64,000 nt of DNA, from assembly GCA_903870275.1 (NCBI GenBank), contig CAIQCK010000061.1, forward strand, positions 1-64,000, given 5' to 3'. Source of the DNA: an uncultured bacterium (GTDB lineage Bacteria > Verrucomicrobiota > Verrucomicrobiia > CAIQCK01). Made by a program: the position numbers and the translations under genes. Below are positions 25,273 to 32,982 of this stretch, one piece after another (the stretch's first letter is position 1; each line of letters opens with the position of its first letter). The notes beneath the pieces are model-generated. The model searched no databases and was not told the origin of the DNA. It saw only the letters and a program-made list of their open reading frames with translations.

Positions 25273-27681
25273 ATGAGTCGGGAGATATCGCGGCGTGAGT
25301 TTTTGGCCGCCGGGGTGGCGGCGGGCGGGCTGGCCGTTCTTGGCAATGCTGGCGCGGCGAAAGGCGCGGCGCAGACGCCGCACGCGGACATGGCGGCATT
25401 GCGGCAGGCGATGATGGATTCACCGCTCCAAGTGGCGCTTCATCGGGCGAAAGTATTCACCAAAGTTTTCCGGCAACACGATGCCGAGCCGTGGATTGTC
25501 CGTAAGGCGATGGCGCTGCGGGAGTATTTCGAGACGGTGCCGTTCTACTTGCGCGAGCACGACGCCATCGCGGGTTCCATCAGCGAACAGCCGGGCGCGA
25601 TGCCGGTGATGGTTGAGATCGGGATCGGCGAGAACAACATTTATCTTAGCGAGCGGCCCGATCGCAAAGGTCACCTGAAAGACCGCGTGCCGGAGGAGAT
25701 TCGCGACTACTGGAAGAACCGGAACATGTGGGGGATGTATCGCACGGAGATTCTTGGCAAGCCACCCGTCAAGACCCACGACGAATTGCCGGCAGGCTGC
25801 CCAAACTACAAATTCATCTCCAATCAAGGCCATCTCTGTCCGAGCTACACCGAATTGCTGCGCGTGGGACTCGGCGGCTTGCGCTGTAAAGTGCAGGCGC
25901 GGCGGCAAAACGAAAGCAACGCCGACAAGCTGGCGTTCCTCACGGCGGCAGAGCACACGCTGACGGGACTCAGTGCGTGGTCGCATCGCTACGCCGGATT
26001 CTTGTTGGACGAATCGAAACGGTGCGACCATGCGGGCCGGGCGGCCGAATTGCGCGAGATGGCGCGCATTTGCGGGAAGGTCGCTGCCGCTCCTCCGGAA
26101 ACGTTCCGCGAGGCGCTGCAACTGGTCTGGCTCGCGCACCAGGCGATTCACATCGAGGGTCACGGTTATTCCTGCACGCCGGACCGGCTCGACCAGTTGC
26201 TGTTGCCGTTCTACAAAGCCGACCGCGAGGCGGGCCGGCTTGACGATGCTGAAGTCCTTCGGCTCTCCGAAAACTTCGCGCTGAAGATGTTCGACAACAC
26301 CTTCTGGGGGCCTGAGCATCATCTGACGCAGGGCTTTGTGGTGGGCGGCTCGACAGCCGATGGGCGTGACCTGACGAACCGGTTGAGCTGGCTGATGATG
26401 GAAGGAGCCACCAACATGGCGCTGCCAGAGCCGCTGATTTGGGTCCGCTGGCATCCGGCGATAGACCAGAAATTCTTCGATTTCTGCCTCACGCGACTTC
26501 AGCGGACGACTTGTTTTCCTTTGATATGGAACGACAAAGTCGTGCCGGAAGGTTTGATGGCGCTCGGCGTCCGGCGTGAGGACGCGTTCAACTATGTGCC
26601 GGTCGGTTGCAACGAACTCGGAGTTCCCGGCCAGTTTTACTTCAACCCCGGCGCGCACGTTGGGTATCTGACCTCCATCGAGGCGGTGCTGACCGGTGGC
26701 AAAGGCTACAAGAAGCAATGGAAATGGAATAACATTGCGCCGGACGCCGGCGAGCTGAAGTCATTCGACCAGTTTGCATCCGCCGTCGGCGCTTACATGC
26801 GCGCGGAGATCAAGCAGTCCTACGAGCGCGAGATGCAGGTCCTGAAGGCCCAGATGCAATGGGGCCAGACGCCGCTGACCTCGTGCTTCTTCGAGGGGTG
26901 CGTGGAGAAAGCGCACGACCTGATTCAGGGCACCAAATACAACATTCTCACCTGCGGCGGCATCGCCTTTGCCAACGCGGTGGACTCGATGGCCGCAATG
27001 CGGCAGGTGGTTTATGAAAAACAGCAGGCCACGCTCGACGAAGTGGCGACAGCCTGCGCCGCAAACTTCCAAGGCCATGAGCGGCTCCGCGCGAAATTAC
27101 AGGCCGCGCCGAAGCACGGCAACGACGATCCGCGCGTGGACGACATCATCCGGCTGGTCGAGCGGCTGCGCGACGAGCCAATGAAGGAGATTTGCCGCGA
27201 CCCGCGCGACGGCAGCCAGTTTGGCAACGGTCACGTCGTCCGCAGCGGCGCGGTGACAATGGGCCGCGGCACGCCCGCCACGCCCGACGGCCGCCTTGCG
27301 TGGTCGCCGGTGGCCAACTCGGTCGCGGTCTCGGCGGGCTGCGAGCGCAGCGGGCCGACGGCGACGCTCAACTCCGTCTGCAAACTCAACGCCGTGAAAA
27401 GCTGGCAGTCCGGCTATCAAGTGAACATCCGTTTCCACTCCGGCATGATCGCCGACGGCGGCCAGCGCGAGAAGCTGCGCGCGATGCTGAACGTTTATTT
27501 TCAGAATGGCGGCCAGGAGTTGCAAATCAACGTCGTGGACTCCGCGACGATGCGCGCCGCGCAGAAAAACCCGGAGCAATACCGCGACCTCGTCGTCCGC
27601 GTCGCCGGCTTCAGCGAGTTTTTCGTGAACCTCACGCCCGACATGCAGGAGGAGATCATCGCGCGGACGGAGCACCTGTGA
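25273..27681 (+). CDS. Glycyl radical enzyme (pyruvate formate-lyase-like) with a Tat-type leader
   Basis: Predicted 802-residue enzyme. The core is clearly a glycyl radical enzyme: VPVGCNELGVPGQFYFN holds the thiyl Cys446 and base Glu448 in a C-x-E motif, as in eliminase-type members (CutC, glycerol dehydratase) rather than the C-C pair of pyruvate formate-lyase. RVAGFSEFFVNL near the C-terminus holds the radical Gly779. The N-terminus MSREISRREFLAAGVAAGGL followed by AVLGNAGAAKG is a textbook Tat leader, very unexpected for an oxygen-sensitive enzyme that must be radicalised by a cytoplasmic partner. A possible explanation is export of the folded, activated protein; another is an uncleaved, non-functional leader. 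The matching activase is at 32023-32928. The reaction may be a dehydration or other C-X bond cleavage; substrate unknown. Confidence 0.92.
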   Translation: MSREISRREFLAAGVAAGGLAVLGNAGAAKGAAQTPHADMAALRQAMMDSPLQVALHRAKVFTKVFRQHDAEPWIVRKAMALREYFETVPFYLREHDAIAGSISEQPGAMPVMVEIGIGENNIYLSERPDRKGHLKDRVPEEIRDYWKNRNMWGMYRTEILGKPPVKTHDELPAGCPNYKFISNQGHLCPSYTELLRVGLGGLRCKVQARRQNESNADKLAFLTAAEHTLTGLSAWSHRYAGFLLDESKRCDHAGRAAELREMARICGKVAAAPPETFREALQLVWLAHQAIHIEGHGYSCTPDRLDQLLLPFYKADREAGRLDDAEVLRLSENFALKMFDNTFWGPEHHLTQGFVVGGSTADGRDLTNRLSWLMMEGATNMALPEPLIWVRWHPAIDQKFFDFCLTRLQRTTCFPLIWNDKVVPEGLMALGVRREDAFNYVPVGCNELGVPGQFYFNPGAHVGYLTSIEAVLTGGKGYKKQWKWNNIAPDAGELKSFDQFASAVGAYMRAEIKQSYEREMQVLKAQMQWGQTPLTSCFFEGCVEKAHDLIQGTKYNILTCGGIAFANAVDSMAAMRQVVYEKQQATLDEVATACAANFQGHERLRAKLQAAPKHGNDDPRVDDIIRLVERLRDEPMKEICRDPRDGSQFGNGHVVRSGAVTMGRGTPATPDGRLAWSPVANSVAVSAGCERSGPTATLNSVCKLNAVKSWQSGYQVNIRFHSGMIADGGQREKLRAMLNVYFQNGGQELQINVVDSATMRAAQKNPEQYRDLVVRVAGFSEFFVNLTPDMQEEIIARTEHL

Positions 27682-27851
27682 GCGTTGGTATGGGCATGAG
27701 CTTCGTTTCCCGCCGGCAATTCCTCAAGACCGGCTTCGCGGTGGCGGGTGGCTTTGCTCTGTCGCGCCCGACTGTTTTCGCGGCGAGCGGCGTCGAAGCG
27801 TGTGTCGAGAAAGCGCACGCCGAAATCTGGCGGTTGCGGTTGGCGGATTAG
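27678..27851 (+). pseudogene. Truncated Tat-led reading frame between the glycyl radical enzyme and nucleoside hydrolase genes
   Basis: A 57-codon frame starts with a GTG that overlaps the stop of the glycyl radical enzyme gene (GTGA), with in-frame ATGs at 27690 and 27696. It encodes FVSRRQFLKTGFAVAGGFAL and then about 30 residues (including VEKAHAEIWRLRLAD) before a stop. The twin-arginine leader is intact, but no domain follows. It is probably the 5' stub of a secreted enzyme whose remainder was deleted or shifted out of frame. A genuine small translation-coupled peptide is an alternative. Confidence 0.55.
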
Positions 27852-27863
27852 CATCACACGCAA

Positions 27864-28979
27864 ATGAAACCGGTTCTTGTCAAAGCGGTATGCACACTGG
27901 TGCTCGCCTGCCTGGTTGCCGGCAGCGCGCACGGCGCGGGCGCGGCGCCGGTGCCCACGCTTCACGTCACAGATTTATTCCGGCCGCACAACGATCCGGA
28001 CGATCACTGGGACCTAACAACGCAGTATGCGCTCGCTTTGCAAGACAAGGTGGACCTTCGTGGTGTGATGATTGATCACCCGAATGCCGGGTGGGCCAAG
28101 GCGCCTGACATCTGTGCGGTGGCGCAGCTGAACCACATTACCGGCAAGGCCGTGCCGGTCGTCGTCGGTTCGCCACGCGTGCCGGCGACGGAGGAAATGC
28201 GATCGGGCGCGGCTGCGGGTGACCTGGCCGGCGTCCACGCGTTTCTGGAACTGATGCGACAATCGCCGCGGCCCGTGGTCATTCACGTGGTTGGCACGTG
28301 CCGCGACGTGGCGCTGGCGGCGCGGCTGGAGCCGAAACTTTTTGCGCGGCGATGCGCCGGCATCTATCTCAACGCCGGCTCCGGCACGCCCGACCCGGCG
28401 AAAGCGCGCCAGCGCGAATACAACGTGGCGCTCGATCCTGCCAGTTACGCCGCGATGTTCGAAATGCCGTGTCCGGTTTATTGGCTGCCCTGTTTCGAAG
28501 TGGTCAGCTCCTCGCCGTCGGAAAGGCATCGCGTGGCAACTTACGGTTCGTTCTACCGTTTTCGGCAGAGCGAAATCCTGCCGTATTTATCGGAGCGCGT
28601 GCAGAACTACTTCATGGCGATGTATGCCGGAGGAAAAACCGCCGATGGTTTGTGGCTGCAACAACTGGCCGCGCCGAAAGACGCCGAGGCCCTCGCCGCC
28701 CAAGGCAGCCGCGACCGGAACATGTGGTGCACGGCGGGCTTCTTCCACGCCGCCGGGCTGACGGTGACGAAGTCGGGCGAGATCGTGCCGCTGAAGTCGG
28801 CGAGCGACGTGGTGTTCGCTTTCGAGCCGGTCCGTGTGAAATGTTCCGCCGTCGGCGTGACGGAGTGGGAGAAAGACCCGCAGTCGAAGAACCGCTTCAT
28901 CTTGCGGGTTACCGACGTGGAGCGATATCAATCCGCCATGACCTCCGCCTTGAAGTCGCTGCTGACGAAGCTGCCTTGA
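27864..28979 (+). CDS. Secreted nucleoside hydrolase-like protein
   Basis: Predicted 371-residue exported protein. Signal peptide MKPVLVKAVCTLVLACLVAG is followed by a domain whose opening PHNDPDDHWDLTTQYALAL resembles the calcium-binding D-x-D-x-x-x-D-D loop of inosine-uridine nucleoside hydrolases. VIHVVGTCRDVALAARL corresponds to the family's second conserved strand, and LNAGSGTPD follows. The acidic loop is rearranged, so activity on nucleosides is not certain. It lies 12 bases after the truncated Tat frame and 24 bases before the VIT-domain gene, all on the plus strand, suggesting one transcript. Confidence 0.7.
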   Translation: MKPVLVKAVCTLVLACLVAGSAHGAGAAPVPTLHVTDLFRPHNDPDDHWDLTTQYALALQDKVDLRGVMIDHPNAGWAKAPDICAVAQLNHITGKAVPVVVGSPRVPATEEMRSGAAAGDLAGVHAFLELMRQSPRPVVIHVVGTCRDVALAARLEPKLFARRCAGIYLNAGSGTPDPAKARQREYNVALDPASYAAMFEMPCPVYWLPCFEVVSSSPSERHRVATYGSFYRFRQSEILPYLSERVQNYFMAMYAGGKTADGLWLQQLAAPKDAEALAAQGSRDRNMWCTAGFFHAAGLTVTKSGEIVPLKSASDVVFAFEPVRVKCSAVGVTEWEKDPQSKNRFILRVTDVERYQSAMTSALKSLLTKLP

Positions 28980-29003
28980 ATCATAAGCTGGAGGATTCTC
29001 AGA

Positions 29004-32000
29004 ATGAGCGCGCCCAAACCAATTGAAGCGACGGCGAAGCCGCTTCTCCCCGACTCGCTCAAGCAGCCGTTTGTTTTGTTCTGGGTCTGGATTGTGCCGC
29101 AGGCTGTCTTGTTGGCGCTGAATCTCCACGCATTCTATATCGCCGTCGGCGACATCAGTGCCGAACAGCGGCACATGGCGTATGAGGTCTTCGGCTCGGA
29201 AGTCTTCTTGTTTGCAGTCGGCTGCGCGGTCGTACTGACGCTGCGAGCGCTGCGAAAACCAGTCTCGTGGAGCGTGAACTGGTTGTTGCTGGCGCTGCCT
29301 GTCCTGCACTTGTGGCTGTTCACCTATCGCCTCGAAACCTTGCTGCCGCGTTCGGTGGTGGACTGGATTCTTCCTCCGGAAACGGTTCTCTACAATCAGT
29401 TCGCGCTCATCATGCCAGCGGTCTTTTACGCGGCGGTGCGGTTGGCGTGCTTTGATGCGCCCCTGCGGCGCGGAGTGGATGTGTGCGTGTGCGTCATTGT
29501 TGCCGTCGGTGCGCCGGCACTCTGGTATCTGGTTTTTCATGTGATGCTCTGGTTCCGTATGTTTGACGGCGGACTTGCGGCCGTCGTCATCATCGGTCTC
29601 GTCATTGGCCTGACCATTGCGATGATGACGGCGATCATCCGGTTGCTGGTGATGGGCTACGTCTGGCTGCAACAGCGAGGGCGATGGTCGCTGGCGGCGT
29701 TGACGTTCGTCGTGGGCATCGCCGGGCCTCTCGGCGGTTTGTGGTTGAACCGGTACTTTCCTTTCCCGGCGGACTTTCAGTCGGTCGGCGTCTATGTGAT
29801 GGCCGTGCTCAACGGTGCATTGCTGTTGGTGCCGGAATTCCGGCGCGAATGGCCGGCGCGGCTCGTCTGGCTGGCACAATGCGTGATGTTTGCGTTCACA
29901 CTTTATTTCTTTATCGTTTTCCTGCCGTTTCTGCCGCTGGCCATTCCGGCGGTCATCGCGATCGGCACGGGATTCTTGATTCTAACCCCAACGGTGTTGT
30001 TCCTCGTGCATGGCCAGCGGTTGCTCGACGGCTTCCGACGCGAAGCGGCTGACGGACGCCGTGTGCGAGCGGTGTTGCTGGCGGCATTGGCCGTGTTGGC
30101 GATGCCCGCGGTTTACACGGGTGCGGCGTGGATGGATCGGGCGGTGTTGCATCGGGCGATGGGCTATGTGTTCAGCCCGGACTACCGGCGCGCGGATCGG
30201 TTTGACGGAAACCTCATGGCGCTGCGGCACAGCATGACGCGGCTGGCGGATTTCAAGGCGGGGTTGCGACTGCCGTTCATGTCGGATTACTACGACTGGA
30301 TTGTCTTCGACAATCTGGTGCTGCCGGATGACAGGCTGAACCGGTTGCACCGAACGTTCTTTGGCAGCGACCTGCCGGTTGTCTCGGCAAACCAGATCGG
30401 CCTCTTCAACACCCGCGGTCCGCGCCGGGCGTCTGCGCGCGAAGTCATGCGCTCCGCGCCGCCAAGCGCGGTGAGCATGGAAGCTGTGACACACGAGTCG
30501 GTCCGGGAGGGCGAGTGTGTGCGGACGCGGGTGACGTTGAAGTTGCGCAACGGAGGACAAGGCAACAGCGAGTTTGTGGGCCGTATCGAATTGCCGGAGA
30601 GCGTGCTGGTATCCGGTTTCTGGCTCCATATTGGCAGTGAGCGCGTGCCAGGCAGGCTTTTTGAAAAGAAAACGGCGCTCTGGGTTTATCAAATGATTCG
30701 CGACGCCTCTCGCCGCGATCCGGGACTGCTCGTTTACACGGGCGCCGATTCCGTGGAGTTGCGCGTGTTCCCGTTTGCGGCCGGCGAGCAGCGCACTGTT
30801 GAAATTGAGTTCCTGCACCCCGCGGTGGTCGTGCCGACCGTGCGCATTGGTGACGTGGCGTTAAAACTCGACGACAAGACGCCGGCCTCCGATGCCGGCA
30901 TGGCGCTGGCTGGCGCGCAGGAAGGCAAATGCGTGCTGGCGATGGCGCCAACGGCGCTTGAGCGACTGCCCAGGGCGAAACGCAGACCCTACATCCACTT
31001 GATTGTTGATTGCTCCAGCCAATCCTCAGCGAAACCGGAAATGCTGAAGCCGGCGATTCGCGACATGGTGACACGATATTTCCCCGACGCGACCGAGTGT
31101 GTGATCACGGCCGGCAATTACGAGTTTCGTGACATCACCGGCGGGTTGATGTCTCTCGGGGATATCGAACGCACGACTGACCGCGCCCTCGGTGAAAAGT
31201 TGCCCCCGATGCGCGGTGGCTTCTTGCAAGATCGCGCCATCAAGCGCGCACTGCTTTGGCATTACGACCAGTTCAGTCGTGCCCGCGATGGCGATGCCTG
31301 GTTGGAACGGTTTCCGGTGATTGTCGTGTTGCGTGCAGGGCACGGTGAGCCGTTGAGCGATGACGATCTGGCGATGTTCGCGCGGTTTGCGCCGGACACG
31401 ATGTGCTACTACTCTCAAGGGAGTGGTCGGTCTCCTTGCGCGTTCGACTTCGCCAACAAACCGCTTCCAACCGCCAACCTCACTGCCGCGCGCCATCCCG
31501 TGATCGTCTTGCGATGCGGCAACGCTGTCGCCGTTTGCGCGCCACTCGCAAACGCGCCTGCCGCGTTGGTGCAGTTCGCGCCGACGGTCGCCAATCGCGA
31601 TCTGACGGTGCTTGATTCCGCAAGCGGACGGTTTCGTCCCGTCGGTCCGGTGAGCGTGATCGCGCCCGACACGCGCTACAGCCGCGGGATGTCCGCGTGG
31701 CTGCTTCACTATGCTCTGATCGAAAACCCCTCGTTTGATAATGCGGGGCTCTCGGATATTGTCCGGCTTAGTCGCGACAGCGGCGTGCTGGTTGGTTCCA
31801 CTTCCTACATCGTTGTCGAGAACTCGGCGCAATGGAAAACCCTTGAGCTGAAAGAAAAACAAAAACTGGCCAGCAGCAACGCGCTCGAAATCGCCAACGT
31901 ACCGGAACCAGCCACCGTCTGGTTGCTGATTGCTGGCGTAGCCTGGCTTGGTGTGCGCACGACCCGGAGAAGTTTGAAATGGCATCCACAATCAGCATCG

Positions 32001-32012
32001 GGGCAGCCGTGA
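29004..32012 (+). CDS. Multi-pass membrane protein with VIT domain and PEP-CTERM tail
   Basis: Predicted 1002-residue protein with GGAGG at 28990-28994. Residues about 1-390 contain around ten hydrophobic segments (LFAVGCAVVLTLRAL and VFYAAVRLACF among them). Residues about 490-605 fit a VIT domain: FVGRIELPESVLVSGFWLH, then YQMIRDASRRDPGLLVYTG, with FPFAAGEQRTVEI. A possible von Willebrand A-like region follows (YIHLIVDCSSQSSAKPEM). The end, VPEPATVWLLIAGVAWLG followed by an arginine-rich tail, is a PEP-CTERM sorting signal, which normally directs a protein to exosortase. The architecture recalls exosortase-associated VIT proteins (XrtN/MSEP-CTERM type), though the motif here is PEP. Role unknown. 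Confidence 0.8.
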   Translation: MSAPKPIEATAKPLLPDSLKQPFVLFWVWIVPQAVLLALNLHAFYIAVGDISAEQRHMAYEVFGSEVFLFAVGCAVVLTLRALRKPVSWSVNWLLLALPVLHLWLFTYRLETLLPRSVVDWILPPETVLYNQFALIMPAVFYAAVRLACFDAPLRRGVDVCVCVIVAVGAPALWYLVFHVMLWFRMFDGGLAAVVIIGLVIGLTIAMMTAIIRLLVMGYVWLQQRGRWSLAALTFVVGIAGPLGGLWLNRYFPFPADFQSVGVYVMAVLNGALLLVPEFRREWPARLVWLAQCVMFAFTLYFFIVFLPFLPLAIPAVIAIGTGFLILTPTVLFLVHGQRLLDGFRREAADGRRVRAVLLAALAVLAMPAVYTGAAWMDRAVLHRAMGYVFSPDYRRADRFDGNLMALRHSMTRLADFKAGLRLPFMSDYYDWIVFDNLVLPDDRLNRLHRTFFGSDLPVVSANQIGLFNTRGPRRASAREVMRSAPPSAVSMEAVTHESVREGECVRTRVTLKLRNGGQGNSEFVGRIELPESVLVSGFWLHIGSERVPGRLFEKKTALWVYQMIRDASRRDPGLLVYTGADSVELRVFPFAAGEQRTVEIEFLHPAVVVPTVRIGDVALKLDDKTPASDAGMALAGAQEGKCVLAMAPTALERLPRAKRRPYIHLIVDCSSQSSAKPEMLKPAIRDMVTRYFPDATECVITAGNYEFRDITGGLMSLGDIERTTDRALGEKLPPMRGGFLQDRAIKRALLWHYDQFSRARDGDAWLERFPVIVVLRAGHGEPLSDDDLAMFARFAPDTMCYYSQGSGRSPCAFDFANKPLPTANLTAARHPVIVLRCGNAVAVCAPLANAPAALVQFAPTVANRDLTVLDSASGRFRPVGPVSVIAPDTRYSRGMSAWLLHYALIENPSFDNAGLSDIVRLSRDSGVLVGSTSYIVVENSAQWKTLELKEKQKLASSNALEIANVPEPATVWLLIAGVAWLGVRTTRRSLKWHPQSASGQP

Positions 32013-32022
32013 GGGATTGGTC

Positions 32023-32928
32023 ATGAACGCCGGACGCATCTTCGACATCCAGCGGTTCTCGATCCACGACGGGCCGGGCATTCGGACGACCGTGTTCTTG
32101 AAAGGCTGCCCGCTGCGGTGCCTCTGGTGCGGCAACCCGGAGAGCATTGACCCGAAGCCGCAGCTTTCCTATGTCGCCGACAAGTGCATTGCGTGCGGCG
32201 AGTGCTTCAAGGTCTGCAAACCGAACGCGTTGTCAAAAGACACCGCGGGCAAAGCGGTCGTGGACCGCGCCCGTTGCACCAACAGCGGCGATTGCGCGCC
32301 GGTCTGCGATCCGAAAGCGTTGGAAATGGTCGGCCGCGACATGGCGGTGGACGATGTGATCGAGGTTGTGTTGCGCGACCGCGACTACTACGCGCAATCC
32401 GGTGGCGGGTTGACGCTCTCCGGCGGCGAGCCGTTGCTCCAGCCGGAGTTTGCGGAGGATTTGTTTCATGCCGCGAAGAACCACGGCATCCATTGCTGCA
32501 TCGAGACCTCCGGCTACGCAACGTGGGATGTGTTCGAGCGGCTGAGGCGCGTCGTGGATCTGTGGCTGTTCGATTTCAAAGAAACCGATCCGCGCCTGCA
32601 TGAGAAATTTACAGGGCGGGAAAACCAGACCATCCTGGAACGGCTGCAACAGTTGCACGACGCCGGCGCAGCGATTCTGCTGCGCTGCCCGATGATTCCC
32701 GGACACAACGCGCGCAAGGAGCATCTCGACGGTATTGTCGCGTTGTCTCGCCGGCTGCCGCGACTCGGGGGCGTCGAGTTGCTTCCCTACTACGATCTCT
32801 GGCGCGCCAAGCTGAAGCGGTTCGGGTTGACGGCCCATCTGCCCGAATCCGTCAAACCGCCGACGCGCGAGACAGTCAAGTCATGGAACGCTTATCTGCG
32901 CGACCGTGGCGTGCGGGTGAGGGGATGA
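32023..32928 (+). CDS. Glycyl radical enzyme activase (radical SAM)
   Basis: Predicted 301-residue enzyme that installs the glycyl radical on its partner, presumably the protein at 25273-27681. GCPLRCLWCGNPES has the C-x3-C-x2-C motif (Cys29, Cys33, Cys36) for the SAM-binding 4Fe-4S cluster. CIACGECFKVC and CTNSGDCAPVC form an inserted ferredoxin-like domain with cysteines for two more clusters, the class typical for eliminase-type glycyl radical enzymes. SGGEPLLQPEF binds SAM. No signal peptide, so activation must occur in the cytoplasm. GAGGG, overlapping the preceding stop, is its ribosome binding site and indicates translational coupling to the VIT-domain gene. Confidence 0.96.
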   Translation: MNAGRIFDIQRFSIHDGPGIRTTVFLKGCPLRCLWCGNPESIDPKPQLSYVADKCIACGECFKVCKPNALSKDTAGKAVVDRARCTNSGDCAPVCDPKALEMVGRDMAVDDVIEVVLRDRDYYAQSGGGLTLSGGEPLLQPEFAEDLFHAAKNHGIHCCIETSGYATWDVFERLRRVVDLWLFDFKETDPRLHEKFTGRENQTILERLQQLHDAGAAILLRCPMIPGHNARKEHLDGIVALSRRLPRLGGVELLPYYDLWRAKLKRFGLTAHLPESVKPPTRETVKSWNAYLRDRGVRVRG

Positions 32929-32982
32929 CCGCTCGGATAAGGAACGCAGCGCTACGTTGCGGCGACGCGCCCGCAGCGGCCA

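Noticed and set aside
30445-31991. Minus-strand frames within the VIT-domain gene
   Set aside because: No homology; the plus-strand frame has membrane segments, a VIT domain and a PEP-CTERM tail.
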